In this document: piece after piece, positions 9,565 to 17,739 of the stretch
Layout: each line of letters opens with the position of its first letter
How positions within the stretch are numbered: position 1 is the first letter of the stretch
Assembly: GCF_900114215.1 (NCBI RefSeq)
Contig: NZ_FOSG01000002.1
Span: 372,001-436,000 of the forward strand
Source: Streptomyces mangrovi
GTDB taxonomy: Bacteria > Actinomycetota > Actinomycetes > Streptomycetales > Streptomycetaceae
Direction: 5' to 3'
DNA: 64,000 nt
Made by a program: the position numbers and the translations under genes
The notes under the pieces: model-generated
The model's input: only the letters and a program-made list of their open reading frames with translations
Told to the model about the DNA's origin: nothing
The model's database searches: none

Positions 9565-10790
9565 ACCAGAACATCCACCACCAGGTACCGTCAGGCAGGC
9601 CCTTCGACAACAGTGTGATGTTGCCGGGCGACCTGCGGGGGCCGTTCCTGTTCGAGGTCACGCCGGACGGCCCCTACCGGCACGTCGGGCTGCAGCAGGC
9701 GGCCGTCGTGCACTACCGCAACGGCGGCCACAGCGTCATCACCGTACGCGGCGCGCGGCACCACGGCAGGCCCCGGTTCGGAAGGCGGCCGGTGTCGGTC
9801 TGCATGATCGCCCAGGGCCGGCACCAGACATCCTTCGAGATGCGGTTGCCCACCCGGGGCGACGAGGGCAACTTCACCTGCGCGGTGGACATCCACTGGG
9901 AGGTCCAGGACTTCCTGCTGGCCGCGGAGAAGCGGGTGGTGGACGTCGAGAAGATGCTGCGCGCTCCCCTGCTGGCCCGGCTGCGGACCTTCACCAGGCG
10001 CTACGGACTCGACGGCGCCCAGCAGGCCGACGAGGCGATCCAGACCGAGCTGGCCACCGGAAGCCAGGCCTCCCTCGGTGCCGACATCGGCCTGACCACC
10101 ACGGTGTACGTGCGCATCGACCTGGGCCGGGCCGCCGCCGACCACAAGCAGGCCCTGCTGGACGTGCAGCACACCGCGATCGTGCAGTCGGCGAGGGACC
10201 AGGCGGACGCCGCCCGGGTGCAGTCCAACCTGGCCGCCGCGCAGGAGCTCATCGCCGCGGGCGAGGCCGGGCAGTACGCCCACATGCTCGCGCAGGACCC
10301 GGCCCGGGCCCAGGAGATCCTGCACGAACTGCAGGGCCAGGCGCGGCAGCAGCGGCAGGGGGCCCTGGAGTACCTCACGCGGCTGATCGACCAGGGCGTC
10401 GTACAGCGCCATCAGGTGGAGGGGCAGGTGCAGCAGCTCATCGACTACGCCCGGGCCACCGGCAGAGCGCTGTTCGACAGCGGTCTGCCGCAGCCCCCGA
10501 CGGCACTGCCGGTGCCGCCGGCCGACCAGGTGACCGGGCAGTGGATCACCACGGTCCGGGAGCCGGCCGCGCCGGTCGCGGACACGCCGCCCGCTCCGCT
10601 CGCGCCGGGCGCTCCCCCCATGCCGCCCGTTCCGCCCGCCATGCCGCCGGAGACCCCCGCCGCCGTACCGCCGGGCACGGCACAGACGCAGGACGAGCCG
10701 CCGGCGGGGTCCGACGGCGGGAGGGTGGACTACATCAGGCAGGAGCCGCACCGGCCGGAGCGGGAGGGCACCGATGAGCACAACGGGTGA
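9561..10790 (+). CDS. SPFH/Band 7 domain protein of the cyclase operon
   Basis: A 409-aa protein. Residues 20-210 have the SPFH/prohibitin pattern: repeated beta strands, the VDIHWEVQDFLLAAEK stretch, and GLTTTVYVRIDL followed by a long charged helix rich in Ala/Gln (210-310) likely to oligomerise. The tail (about 320-400) is Pro-rich and disordered. No N-terminal membrane anchor is obvious, so it may bind membrane through its partners. ATG 9561 overlaps the stop of the previous gene, and its last 17 bp overlap the next gene. An SPFH scaffold beside a membrane effector suggests it organises the effector at the membrane; this is inference. Confidence 0.75.
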   Translation: MNQNIHHQVPSGRPFDNSVMLPGDLRGPFLFEVTPDGPYRHVGLQQAAVVHYRNGGHSVITVRGARHHGRPRFGRRPVSVCMIAQGRHQTSFEMRLPTRGDEGNFTCAVDIHWEVQDFLLAAEKRVVDVEKMLRAPLLARLRTFTRRYGLDGAQQADEAIQTELATGSQASLGADIGLTTTVYVRIDLGRAAADHKQALLDVQHTAIVQSARDQADAARVQSNLAAAQELIAAGEAGQYAHMLAQDPARAQEILHELQGQARQQRQGALEYLTRLIDQGVVQRHQVEGQVQQLIDYARATGRALFDSGLPQPPTALPVPPADQVTGQWITTVREPAAPVADTPPAPLAPGAPPMPPVPPAMPPETPAAVPPGTAQTQDEPPAGSDGGRVDYIRQEPHRPEREGTDEHNG

Positions 10791-11304
10791 GGCCGCCACC
10801 GGCGTGCCCCCGGCCGGCCAGGAGTCGGCCGTCTACGTGACCGAACGGCTTCTGGCCACCGCCCGGGAGGATCTCGCCCGGGCCGACAGCAAGGCGGCCG
10901 TGCTGCTCTCGGGCGCCTTCGCGGTGCCCGTGCTGCTCCTGGGCGGAGAAGTGTGGGCCCCGTCCTCGGTGACCGGCGCCATGAAGGTCCTGTTCGCCGC
11001 CGGGGGAGCCTTGTGGGCCGTCGGCACGGCGCTGCTGGCCTGGGTCGTCATGCCCCGCACCGGCACCGCCCGGCCGGGGCCCGGGATGACGTTCTTCAAG
11101 GACATCGTCGTGGCGCCGCCGGACACCGAGCGGCTCGTCCAGGCGATCACCGCGGCGGCCCGCGACCGGGTGTCGTGGCTGACGGTTCAACTGGTGGACG
11201 TCAGCCTCATCCTCGCCTCCAAGTACCGCTGGCTGCGATGGGGCACCTGCTGCCTGGCCACCGGCCTCATGCTGTGCGGAGCGGCCCTGGCGGGCTCGGG
11301 ATAG
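10774..11304 (+). CDS. PycTM-like membrane effector (DUF5706-type)
   Basis: A 176-aa protein. A soluble N-terminal helix ends in ARADSKAAVLLSG (Asp38, Lys40), the hallmark of the Pycsar transmembrane effector family. Two hydrophobic segments follow (about 44-60 and 72-94), then a soluble stretch and a final helix, SLILASKYRWLRWG, leading into a third hydrophobic segment (157-174). Known PycTM proteins are paired with pyrimidine cyclases and damage the membrane after cCMP or cUMP binds (Tal et al. 2021). Here the first gene of the operon is a cyclase, which supports the call. The start lies inside the end of the SPFH gene. Family assignment is from motif memory, not a search. Confidence 0.7.
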   Translation: MSTTGEAATGVPPAGQESAVYVTERLLATAREDLARADSKAAVLLSGAFAVPVLLLGGEVWAPSSVTGAMKVLFAAGGALWAVGTALLAWVVMPRTGTARPGPGMTFFKDIVVAPPDTERLVQAITAAARDRVSWLTVQLVDVSLILASKYRWLRWGTCCLATGLMLCGAALAGSG

Positions 11305-11567
11305 CGAGAGCTCCTCCTCCCGGAGTCCGGCACACCCTCCGACTCACCCCTGGGATACTAACAACGCTGTTACTTACATAGATGTAAGTAACAGGCGAGG
11401 AGACACCGGCACACCAGGTGCCGTCCCGGCACGGGAAACAGCCCGGGGCCCCCGGGGAGGGCGGGCCTCTTCCGGCCCGGACGTTCTCCGGCCGGCAGCG
11501 TGGTGACGACTCGCCCGCTACACGTTGAAGCGGGTGTCCGCGGACTGGTTGCGGAACGGATGGCCCC
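11305..11567. other. gene-free region between the cyclase operon and the SNF2 gene
   Basis: The two flanking genes converge here, so no promoter is expected, yet the region contains an AT-rich operator-like palindrome (11359-11394) followed by a GAGGAGA ribosome-site-like stretch with no gene after it. The remainder is GC-rich hairpin sequence. It may be the remnant of a deleted gene's control region. Confidence 0.5.
11359..11394. promoter_or_regulatory. overlapping palindromes, operator-like, without an adjacent target gene
   Basis: A perfect inverted repeat has 13-bp arms CTGTTACTTACAT (11367-11379) and its complement (11382-11394) around AG. It overlaps a second inverted repeat, TAACA-ACGC-TGTTA (11359-11372). 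The TGTTA half-site therefore occurs three times. The sequence is much more AT-rich than its surroundings and resembles TetR-family operators. No TetR gene or rightward gene follows. Confidence 0.75.
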
Positions 11568-13748
11568 TCACCCGGGTGCCGTCGGCCTCCTTCTCGTCAT
11601 GCCCAGGCGTGCCTGTTCCTCCTCGACTATCCGGCGGGCCAGCTCGGTGTCCGACACGTCGACCGCGTCCGGGGTGGATTCGGCCACGGCGCTACGGCGG
11701 GCGTAGGCATCGAACAGGCGGGTCTTCTCCTCCAGCATCTTCACCATGCGTTCGTCCACTCCCCCAGTGGCGAGCAGGCGGTGCACGCGAACCGGCCTGA
11801 CCTGGCCCATGCGGTGGGCCCGGGCAACTGCCTGGTGCTCGATGGTCGGCTTGATCTGCGGTTCGCAGATGATGACGACGGAGGCAGCCTGCATGTTGAG
11901 GCCGACGCCGGCCGCCTGTATCTGTGCCAGGAGCACCGCTGGTCCCGAGACACCGGCGAAGTCGTCGACGATCTGCTGCCTCCGCCCCGCCGCAACGCTT
12001 CCGATGAGCGGACCGAACACCGCGGCGCCGGCAGCGGGGCCCGCGGCGAGTGCTGCCTTCACCACTCCCAGCACATCCTTGAAGTAGGAGAAGACCACCG
12101 TCTTCTGCCCGTTCTCGCCGGCCTCCTGAACGATCTCGCGGAGGCGGTCCAGCTTGGCCGACTTCTCGGGGTGCATGTACGCAGCCCTGCGCATCGCCAT
12201 GAAGTTGCCGGCGCGCACGGCTTCGCGGTAGGCCCCCTCGTCCGATGCGCTCAGCTCCTCCCACTCGTCGGTCTGCTGAAGACTGGGAAGCTCCGTCAGT
12301 ACGTCCTCCTGGTTACGCCTCAGGTAGACCGGAGCGACGGCCCTGCGAAAGGCGACCGATCCCACCAGGGCGTCTCGCTCGCCCAGGGAGTCCGCGACCC
12401 CTCCATCGAGCATCCGGACCAAGTTGCGGAATTCCACGACCCGGTTCTCCATCGGGGTCCCGGTCATGAAGAGACTGCGCTCACAACGATCCGTCCACAA
12501 CGCGACCGACTGAGACCGCTTGGCCTTCGGGTTCTTCACGGAGTGCGCTTCGTCGACGACGAGCAGTCCGACCTCCCCACCACCAGGTGCAGGAAAGCCG
12601 CGCAGTGCGTCGAACGTGGTCACCCCCACCCCGCCCCGCTCTTTCCAGTCGGCGAACGCACAGTGCCGGTCGGGGCCGTGGAGCACCGTGACGCGAAGGG
12701 CACTGCGGGCCTCGATCTCCCGAGTCCAGTTCACGAGAACGCTCGCCGGGCAGACGACCATGAAGTGGCTCTGCCCCTCGGCGGCCAGGTGTGCCAGCAC
12801 GGCGATCGCCTGGATGGTCTTCCCGAGACCCATCTCGTCGCCGAGTACGACCTTGCGCTGCGCAAGGACGAAGCGCGCGCCGAACGCCTGGTAGCCGCGC
12901 AGGGAGACCCGCCGATACGAGTCGTCGAGGTACTGGGTCCGTACCCGCTCGGCGATCTCCTCCGGCAGGAAGCCCTCGGCTGCGGCCGTGTCAGGCGGCC
13001 GACCGGAGATCTCGGCGAGCAGGCTGTAGTACTCGGCGGAACGGAGTTCGAAGTCCACCCAGGCCGCGATGTCGGACGAGGATCCGCGCAACAGGTCCAC
13101 CGATGTCTGGGCGAACAGCTCAAGCAGACCCGCCTGCTCTGCCTCGTCCATCAGCGAGCGGATCTCGTTGACCGCCGCCAGGACGCGCGCCCTCTTCTCC
13201 CGGCCGGTCAGAAGCATCCTGAAGCGCCCAGCGGCGGGCCTCGCGTCGGCCAGCAGCGGGCCGAGCCGCTCCGACAAGGCTGTGGCTCGGTCCACCGCGC
13301 GCCGGGCGTCCGGTCCCGCTTCCACCAGAACCTGCAAGGTCATGACGAGTGCGGTGGTGCTCGGCTCCGGCCGGTCCACATCAATGTGGACGGCCACCGT
13401 CTCGTGCACGGCCTCGGAAAGCCGGCGAGCTGCGGCGAGCATCTGGTCGACGGTGCGCTGCCCCACCCCGGGAATCCGGCGCAACCTGTAGGGGCCCGCT
13501 TCGAGAACACGGCCCACCGTGCGCAGGCCGCTCTTCTCCACGTTCCCCAGCCGCAGGCGTCCTTCGGTGACATCTTGCAGCCGGGCGACGGGGATGGTGT
13601 CAAGCTCCCGCTTGACCGCCGCGTCGTGGATCGGCTCAAGCGCCGCCCGCACCGCGCCGACCGCCTTGCCGTGGTCACCGACAACGGCCTGCGCCGCTTC
13701 GTGCAGTCGCGCTCCCCTCGTGACTGTGTCCCGCTCGCCCCGCCCCAC
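11568..13748 (-). CDS. SNF2-family DEAD/DEAH helicase
   Basis: A 726-aa Swi2/Snf2-type ATPase. Motif I is DEMGLGKT (Lys310), motif II is DEAH (399-402), motif III is MTGTPMENR, and the C-terminal lobe has the AGVGLNMQAAS and QAVARAHRMGQ motifs. The N-terminal 80 residues contain a helix-hairpin-helix-like stretch (RRIPGVGQRTVDQML). The start is uncertain: GTG 13748, with a GGAGAGGGG stretch upstream, was chosen because further upstream the frame is low-complexity and would run into the divergent toxin-antitoxin genes. It sits alone between convergent and divergent neighbours. Role could be DNA repair, transcription recycling or defence; the sequence does not decide. Confidence 0.85.
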   Translation of the reverse strand: MGRGERDTVTRGARLHEAAQAVVGDHGKAVGAVRAALEPIHDAAVKRELDTIPVARLQDVTEGRLRLGNVEKSGLRTVGRVLEAGPYRLRRIPGVGQRTVDQMLAAARRLSEAVHETVAVHIDVDRPEPSTTALVMTLQVLVEAGPDARRAVDRATALSERLGPLLADARPAAGRFRMLLTGREKRARVLAAVNEIRSLMDEAEQAGLLELFAQTSVDLLRGSSSDIAAWVDFELRSAEYYSLLAEISGRPPDTAAAEGFLPEEIAERVRTQYLDDSYRRVSLRGYQAFGARFVLAQRKVVLGDEMGLGKTIQAIAVLAHLAAEGQSHFMVVCPASVLVNWTREIEARSALRVTVLHGPDRHCAFADWKERGGVGVTTFDALRGFPAPGGGEVGLLVVDEAHSVKNPKAKRSQSVALWTDRCERSLFMTGTPMENRVVEFRNLVRMLDGGVADSLGERDALVGSVAFRRAVAPVYLRRNQEDVLTELPSLQQTDEWEELSASDEGAYREAVRAGNFMAMRRAAYMHPEKSAKLDRLREIVQEAGENGQKTVVFSYFKDVLGVVKAALAAGPAAGAAVFGPLIGSVAAGRRQQIVDDFAGVSGPAVLLAQIQAAGVGLNMQAASVVIICEPQIKPTIEHQAVARAHRMGQVRPVRVHRLLATGGVDERMVKMLEEKTRLFDAYARRSAVAESTPDAVDVSDTELARRIVEEEQARLGMTRRRPTAPG

Positions 13749-13943
13749 CCGCCCCGCCCCTCTCCCACACTTCCCACATCCTCCCACCACCCGCGCCGAC
13801 CGTGGTGCGCCGCCCGGTACGGCCTTGAAACGCTGGCGGATCGCCGAACCACCTCGCTGCGTCAGCCCCTCGGCCGGGCCCGGAAGGACGTCCCCGCCGC
13901 CAAAAACCCACCCACTCCCGCCATACCGCGCTATGGTGCTGGT

Positions 13944-14210
13944 ATGGCCACCAAGAAGGTAACGATTACTCTCGATGACTCCCTGGTCGAGGCCCTGGCC
14001 GGTGCTGCCGAGGAGGAGGGCATCCCGCTCTCCCGGCTCGTCGCCGGAGCAGCCGAACGAGAGTTGCGGCTGCGGGCCGGGCGGGCCGTGATCCAGCAGT
14101 GGCAGGCGGAGCACGGTGCCTTCACACCGCAAGAGCTCGCTGCTGCCCACGCCGAGATGGCCGACGCCGACGCCGAGTACCTCAGCGGCACGGGGGCATC
14201 GGCCGCGTGA
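13944..14210 (+). CDS. ribbon-helix-helix-type antitoxin
   Basis: A small 88-aa protein. Its N-terminus KKVTITLDDSLVEALAGAAEEEGIP is a ribbon-helix-helix-like DNA-binding segment, and its charged helical C-terminus would wrap the toxin. Its stop codon overlaps the GTG start of the PIN protein (GTGA), the usual layout of a type II toxin-antitoxin operon, which the antitoxin normally represses. ATG 13944 begins right at the first beta strand. No strong ribosome site is visible. Confidence 0.8.
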   Translation: MATKKVTITLDDSLVEALAGAAEEEGIPLSRLVAGAAERELRLRAGRAVIQQWQAEHGAFTPQELAAAHAEMADADAEYLSGTGASAA

Positions 14211-14599
14211 ACATCCCCTACCTGTACGACGCCGGTGCGCTGATCGCCATCGACAACGACGACCGGCGCATGTGGGCCCGGCACAGCCTGGCTCTCGAAG
14301 ACGGCAGGGACATCCACGTGCCCTCCGTGGTCGTCAGCCAGGCATGGCGGGACTCCCGCCGCCAGGTCAGGCTCGGCAAGTTCCTCGCCGGGTGCCGTGT
14401 CGTACCCGTGGGCCTCGAAACCGCCAAGGCCGCTGGCGTTCTCTGCGGGAAGGCAGGCACGGCAGACAGCGTCGACGCCACCGTCGTCGTCATGGCTGCC
14501 GGTATCGGGGCGATCATCTGGACCTCCGACCCGTACGACATCCGCGCCCTCATCGACGCCCAGGACATCAAGCCCGCTCCCGTCATCCGCACTGTCTGA
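14207..14599 (+). CDS. PIN-domain ribonuclease toxin (VapC-like)
   Basis: A 130-aa PIN domain. Acidic positions expected for metal binding are present: Asp in YDAGALIAIDNDD, Asp in GTADSVDATVV, and Asp in TSDPYDIRAL. VapC-type PIN toxins cleave tRNA or rRNA; the target here is unknown. The GTG start at 14207 overlaps the antitoxin stop by 4 bp, so the two are translationally coupled. Confidence 0.82.
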   Translation: MNIPYLYDAGALIAIDNDDRRMWARHSLALEDGRDIHVPSVVVSQAWRDSRRQVRLGKFLAGCRVVPVGLETAKAAGVLCGKAGTADSVDATVVVMAAGIGAIIWTSDPYDIRALIDAQDIKPAPVIRTV

Positions 14600-14635
14600 C
14601 CTCCGAGGGTCTGCGGCCTCCTTCGGACAGCAAGA

Positions 14636-14667
14636 CGGCCTGACCAACGTTCTCGCAGGTCAGGCCG
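14636..14667. terminator. bidirectional terminator hairpin
   Basis: A 10-bp perfect stem (CGGCCTGACC and its complement) with a 12-nt loop lies between the convergent ends of the PIN toxin gene and ychF. Confidence 0.75.
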
Positions 14668-14682
14668 CCTCTGGCGATACGG

Positions 14683-15771
14683 TCACACGTTAAAGCGGAA
14701 CTCCACCACGTCGCCGTCGCGCATCACGTAGTCCTTGCCCTCCATGCGGGCCTTGCCCTTGGCGCGGGCCTCGGCCACCGAGCCCGTCTCGACCAGGTCC
14801 TCGAAGGAGATGACCTCGGCCTTGATGAAGCCCTTCTGGAAGTCGGTGTGGATCACGCCGGCCGCCTCGGGGGCCGTGGCGCCCTTCTTGATCGTCCAGG
14901 CGCGGGCCTCCTTCGGGCCCGCCGTCAGGTACGTCTGGAGGCCGAGGGTGTCGAAGCCGACGCGGGCGAGGGTGGCCAGGCCCGGCTCCTCCTGGCCGAC
15001 CGACTGGAGCAGTTCCAGGGCCTCGTCCTCCTCCAGCTCGGCGAGGTCGGACTCCAGCTTGGCGTTGAGGAAGATCGCCTCGGCCGGGGCGACCAGCTTG
15101 CGCTGCTCCTCCTTGAACGCCTCGTCGGTCAGCTCGTCCTCGTCCACGTTGAAGACGTAGAGGAAGGGCTTGGTGGTGAGCAGGTGCAGGTCGTGCAGGA
15201 GCTCGGCCCGCTCGGAGCCCTGGACGATGCCGGCCGAGAACAGCGTGCGGCCCTCGTCCAGGATGGCCTTGGCCTCCTCGACCGCCTTGACCTTGGGCTG
15301 GACGTCCTTCTTGATCCGGGACTCCTTCTGGAGCCGGGGCAGGACCTTCTCGATGGTCTGGATGTCGGCGAGGATCAGCTCGGTGTCGATCGTCTCGATG
15401 TCGTCCTTCGGCGAGACCCTGCCGTCGACGTGGACCACGTTCTCGTCGTCGAAGGCGCGGATGACCTGGCAGATCGCGTCCGACTCGCGGATGTTCGCCA
15501 GGAACTTGTTGCCCAGCCCCTCCCCCTCGCTCGCGCCGCGCACGATGCCGGCGATGTCGACGAAGTCGACGGTCGCGGGCAGGACGCGCTGGGAGCCGAA
15601 GATCTCCGCGAGCCGGGCGAGCCGGGAGTCGGGGACGCCGACGACACCGACGTTCGGCTCGATGGTGGCGAACGGGTAGTTGGCCGCCAGGACGTCGTTC
15701 TTGGTCAGGGCGTTGAACAGGGTCGACTTGCCGACATTGGGCAGGCCGACGATTCCGATCGTGAGCGACAC
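14683..15771 (-). CDS. ychF: redox-regulated ribosome-associated ATPase YchF (Obg family)
   Basis: A 362-aa P-loop NTPase, the usual family length. The G1 loop GLPNVGKST lies near residue 10, a G3-like DIAGIVRGASEGEGLGN segment follows, and a C-terminal TGS domain ends in KDYVMRDGDVVEFRFNV. YchF/OLA1 proteins bind the ribosome and prefer ATP to GTP. GTG 15771 is preceded by GGGAAG and starts directly at SLTIGIVG. Conserved single-copy housekeeping gene. Confidence 0.96.
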   Translation of the reverse strand: MSLTIGIVGLPNVGKSTLFNALTKNDVLAANYPFATIEPNVGVVGVPDSRLARLAEIFGSQRVLPATVDFVDIAGIVRGASEGEGLGNKFLANIRESDAICQVIRAFDDENVVHVDGRVSPKDDIETIDTELILADIQTIEKVLPRLQKESRIKKDVQPKVKAVEEAKAILDEGRTLFSAGIVQGSERAELLHDLHLLTTKPFLYVFNVDEDELTDEAFKEEQRKLVAPAEAIFLNAKLESDLAELEEDEALELLQSVGQEEPGLATLARVGFDTLGLQTYLTAGPKEARAWTIKKGATAPEAAGVIHTDFQKGFIKAEVISFEDLVETGSVAEARAKGKARMEGKDYVMRDGDVVEFRFNV

Positions 15772-15898
15772 GTGGCGACTTCCCGTAGCGAGAGGATCTT
15801 GGTGGACCGGCCCGGATGGGGGCCGATCCACCAGTCTACGGGCACTCCAAAGGGCGGCCCTGGCGTGTCCGTCCCGGGCTCCGGGCCGGTGCCCGGCC

Positions 15899-15904
15899 TA
15901 CGTT
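15899..15904 (+). promoter_or_regulatory. -10 hexamer of a leaderless promoter (DUF6542 gene)
   Basis: TACGTT ends 6 nt before the GTG start at 15911, and no ribosome-binding site is present. This is the typical spacing for a leaderless mRNA in Streptomyces. Confidence 0.55.
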
Positions 15905-15910
15905 GGTGCG

Positions 15911-16669
15911 GTGGAGCAACACAGTGCGCGCATCCCCCGTCTCCGTCCGCGGCGCCGGACGGCTCAGTCCTCGTCCTCGTCCCCCGAAACCGGCTCGTCC
16001 CCCGAAACCGGGGAGAGCACGCGCCGGAGCGCCCCGGAGCGGCCCGCTCCGGGCCCGCTCCGCACGGACGCCCGGGCCGCACGGGCCGCACAGGACGCCC
16101 GGCGCGAGTGGCCGCCGGGCGCGCGCCTGACCGGGCTGGGCTGCGGGCTGCTGGCCACGGGCGCGATGCTGCTGGCCGGCGGGCTGGACGCGCTGCTGCT
16201 GGACGGCCGGCCGGCGGTCTACGGGATCTCCTTCGTGCTGGTCAGTGCCGTGTGCGCGCTGTGGGTGCGCCCGGCCGACCTGGCCGCCGCGCCGATCGCC
16301 GTACCGATCGCGTTCACCGCCGGGCTGGTCTTCGTCAGCGCGGGCTCGGGCGGGCCGGCGGACCGGCTGGTGGAGCTGGTGACCGCGCTGGCCGTACACG
16401 CCGGATGGCTCTACGGGGGCACCCTGACCGCCGTGGCCGTCGCGGTCGCCCGCGGGCGGGCCGGCCGCAGGCCCGGCACCAGGCGTGCCGGGCCCCGCGG
16501 GGTGGGAAGGGCCGCGGCCGGGAGGAGGAAAGCCGGAGCGCGGCCCCGGCCCCCGGCCCCGGCCGCCTCCGCCGGCGCGGGGGCCGGGGCCGGGGAGGGC
16601 GGAGAGGCCAGGGATGCCAGGGATGTCGGGGATGCCGGGGATCGGCCCGCGCAGCAGCCCGCCGGTTAG
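15911..16669 (+). CDS. DUF6542-type membrane protein
   Basis: A 252-aa protein with a disordered, Arg/Ser/Pro-rich N-terminus (about 1-80), four hydrophobic segments (about 85-185), and a basic Ala/Gly-rich tail. Proteins of this type usually sit between ychF and ispH in Streptomyces; no function is known to me. GTG 15911 follows a TACGTT hexamer, suggesting a leaderless message. The final 4 bp overlap the convergent ispH gene. The TM number and the function are uncertain. Confidence 0.7.
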   Translation: MEQHSARIPRLRPRRRTAQSSSSSPETGSSPETGESTRRSAPERPAPGPLRTDARAARAAQDARREWPPGARLTGLGCGLLATGAMLLAGGLDALLLDGRPAVYGISFVLVSAVCALWVRPADLAAAPIAVPIAFTAGLVFVSAGSGGPADRLVELVTALAVHAGWLYGGTLTAVAVAVARGRAGRRPGTRRAGPRGVGRAAAGRRKAGARPRPPAPAASAGAGAGAGEGGEARDARDVGDAGDRPAQQPAG

Positions 16670-17646
16670 CCGGCGGCCTTGCGCCCGGCCTCGGTCCGCA
16701 GATCCCGGCGCAGCTCCTTGGGCAGGGAGAAGGTCAGCTTCTCCTCCATCGGCTGGACGACCTCCACATCGCCGTAGCCGCGCTCGGCCAGCCACTCCAG
16801 GACGCCCTCGACCAGCACGTCCGGCACCGAGGCGCCCGAGGTGACGCCGACGGTGGCGACCCCCTCCAGCCATGCCTCGTCGATCTCGGAGGCGTTGTCG
16901 ACCAGGTGGCCGGCCTTCGCGCCCGCGCCGAGGGCGACCTCGACCAGGCGGACGGAGTTGGAGGAGTTCTTCGAGCCGACGACGATGACCAGGTCGGATT
17001 CGGCGGCGACCTGCTTGATCGCGGTCTGGCGGTTCTGGGTGGCGTAGCAGATGTCGTCGCTCGGTGGGCTGACCAGCGCCGGGAACCGCTCCTTGAGCGC
17101 GTCGACCGTCTCCATCGTCTCGTCGACCGACAGCGTGGTCTGGGAGAGCCAGACGACCCTTTCCGGGTCGCGCACCTCGACGTTCTCCACGTCCCCGGGG
17201 CCGTCGACCAGCGTGATGTGGTCGGGCGCCTCACCGCTGGTGCCGATGACCTCCTCGTGGCCCTCGTGGCCGATCAGGAGGATGTCGTAGTCGTCCTTGG
17301 CGAAGCGGACGGCCTCCTTGTGGACCTTGGTCACCAGGGGGCAGGTGGCGTCGATGGTCGCCAGCTTCCGCCGCTCGGCCTCCTCGTGGACGACCGGGGC
17401 GACCCCGTGGGCGGAGAAGATCACGATGGAGCCCTCGGGCACCTCCTCCGTCTCGTCGACGAAGATCGCGCCCTTCTTCCGCAGGGTCTCCACGACGTAC
17501 TTGTTGTGGACGATCTCCTTGCGCACGTAGATCGGCGCGCCGTACTGCTCCAGCGCCTTCTCGACGGCGATCACGGCGCGGTCGACGCCCGCGCAGTAGC
17601 CGCGGGGCGCGGCGAGGAGGACCCGGCGTGCGGTCGTAGCAGTCAT
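16666..17646 (-). CDS. ispH: 4-hydroxy-3-methylbut-2-enyl diphosphate reductase IspH
   Basis: Last enzyme of the MEP pathway; it reduces HMBPP to IPP and DMAPP using a [4Fe-4S] cluster. At 326 aa it has family length. The three cluster cysteines are visible in [25 protein letters not shown] and [12 protein letters not shown]. The conserved SAHGVAP and NSSNS motifs are present. Only one ispH is seen in the window. ATG 17646 lies 6 nt after a TACGAT hexamer (minus strand), so the transcript is probably leaderless. Confidence 0.96.
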   Translation of the reverse strand: MTATTARRVLLAAPRGYCAGVDRAVIAVEKALEQYGAPIYVRKEIVHNKYVVETLRKKGAIFVDETEEVPEGSIVIFSAHGVAPVVHEEAERRKLATIDATCPLVTKVHKEAVRFAKDDYDILLIGHEGHEEVIGTSGEAPDHITLVDGPGDVENVEVRDPERVVWLSQTTLSVDETMETVDALKERFPALVSPPSDDICYATQNRQTAIKQVAAESDLVIVVGSKNSSNSVRLVEVALGAGAKAGHLVDNASEIDEAWLEGVATVGVTSGASVPDVLVEGVLEWLAERGYGDVEVVQPMEEKLTFSLPKELRRDLRTEAGRKAAG

Positions 17647-17652
17647 GGGGCC

Positions 17653-17658
17653 ATCGTA
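17653..17658 (-). promoter_or_regulatory. -10 hexamer of a leaderless promoter (ispH)
   Basis: On the minus strand TACGAT is followed by 6 nt and the ispH ATG, with no ribosome-binding site between. Confidence 0.55.
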
Positions 17659-17727
17659 CGGGCCCGGGCCGCGGGCGCCCGGCGGGGCGGGACGGGCGGG
17701 CGGGCCCCGGCTGTCGGGGGGTGCCGC

Positions 17728-17733
17728 TAGCCT
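17728..17733 (+). promoter_or_regulatory. -10 hexamer of a leaderless promoter (xseA)
   Basis: TAGCCT is followed by 6 nt and the xseA ATG at 17740, with no ribosome-binding site. Confidence 0.55.
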
Positions 17734-17739
17734 CCTTCC

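Noticed and set aside
14848-17730. 960-codon plus-strand frame across ychF and ispH
   Set aside because: It is the antisense shadow of two clearly identified enzymes and shows no domain.
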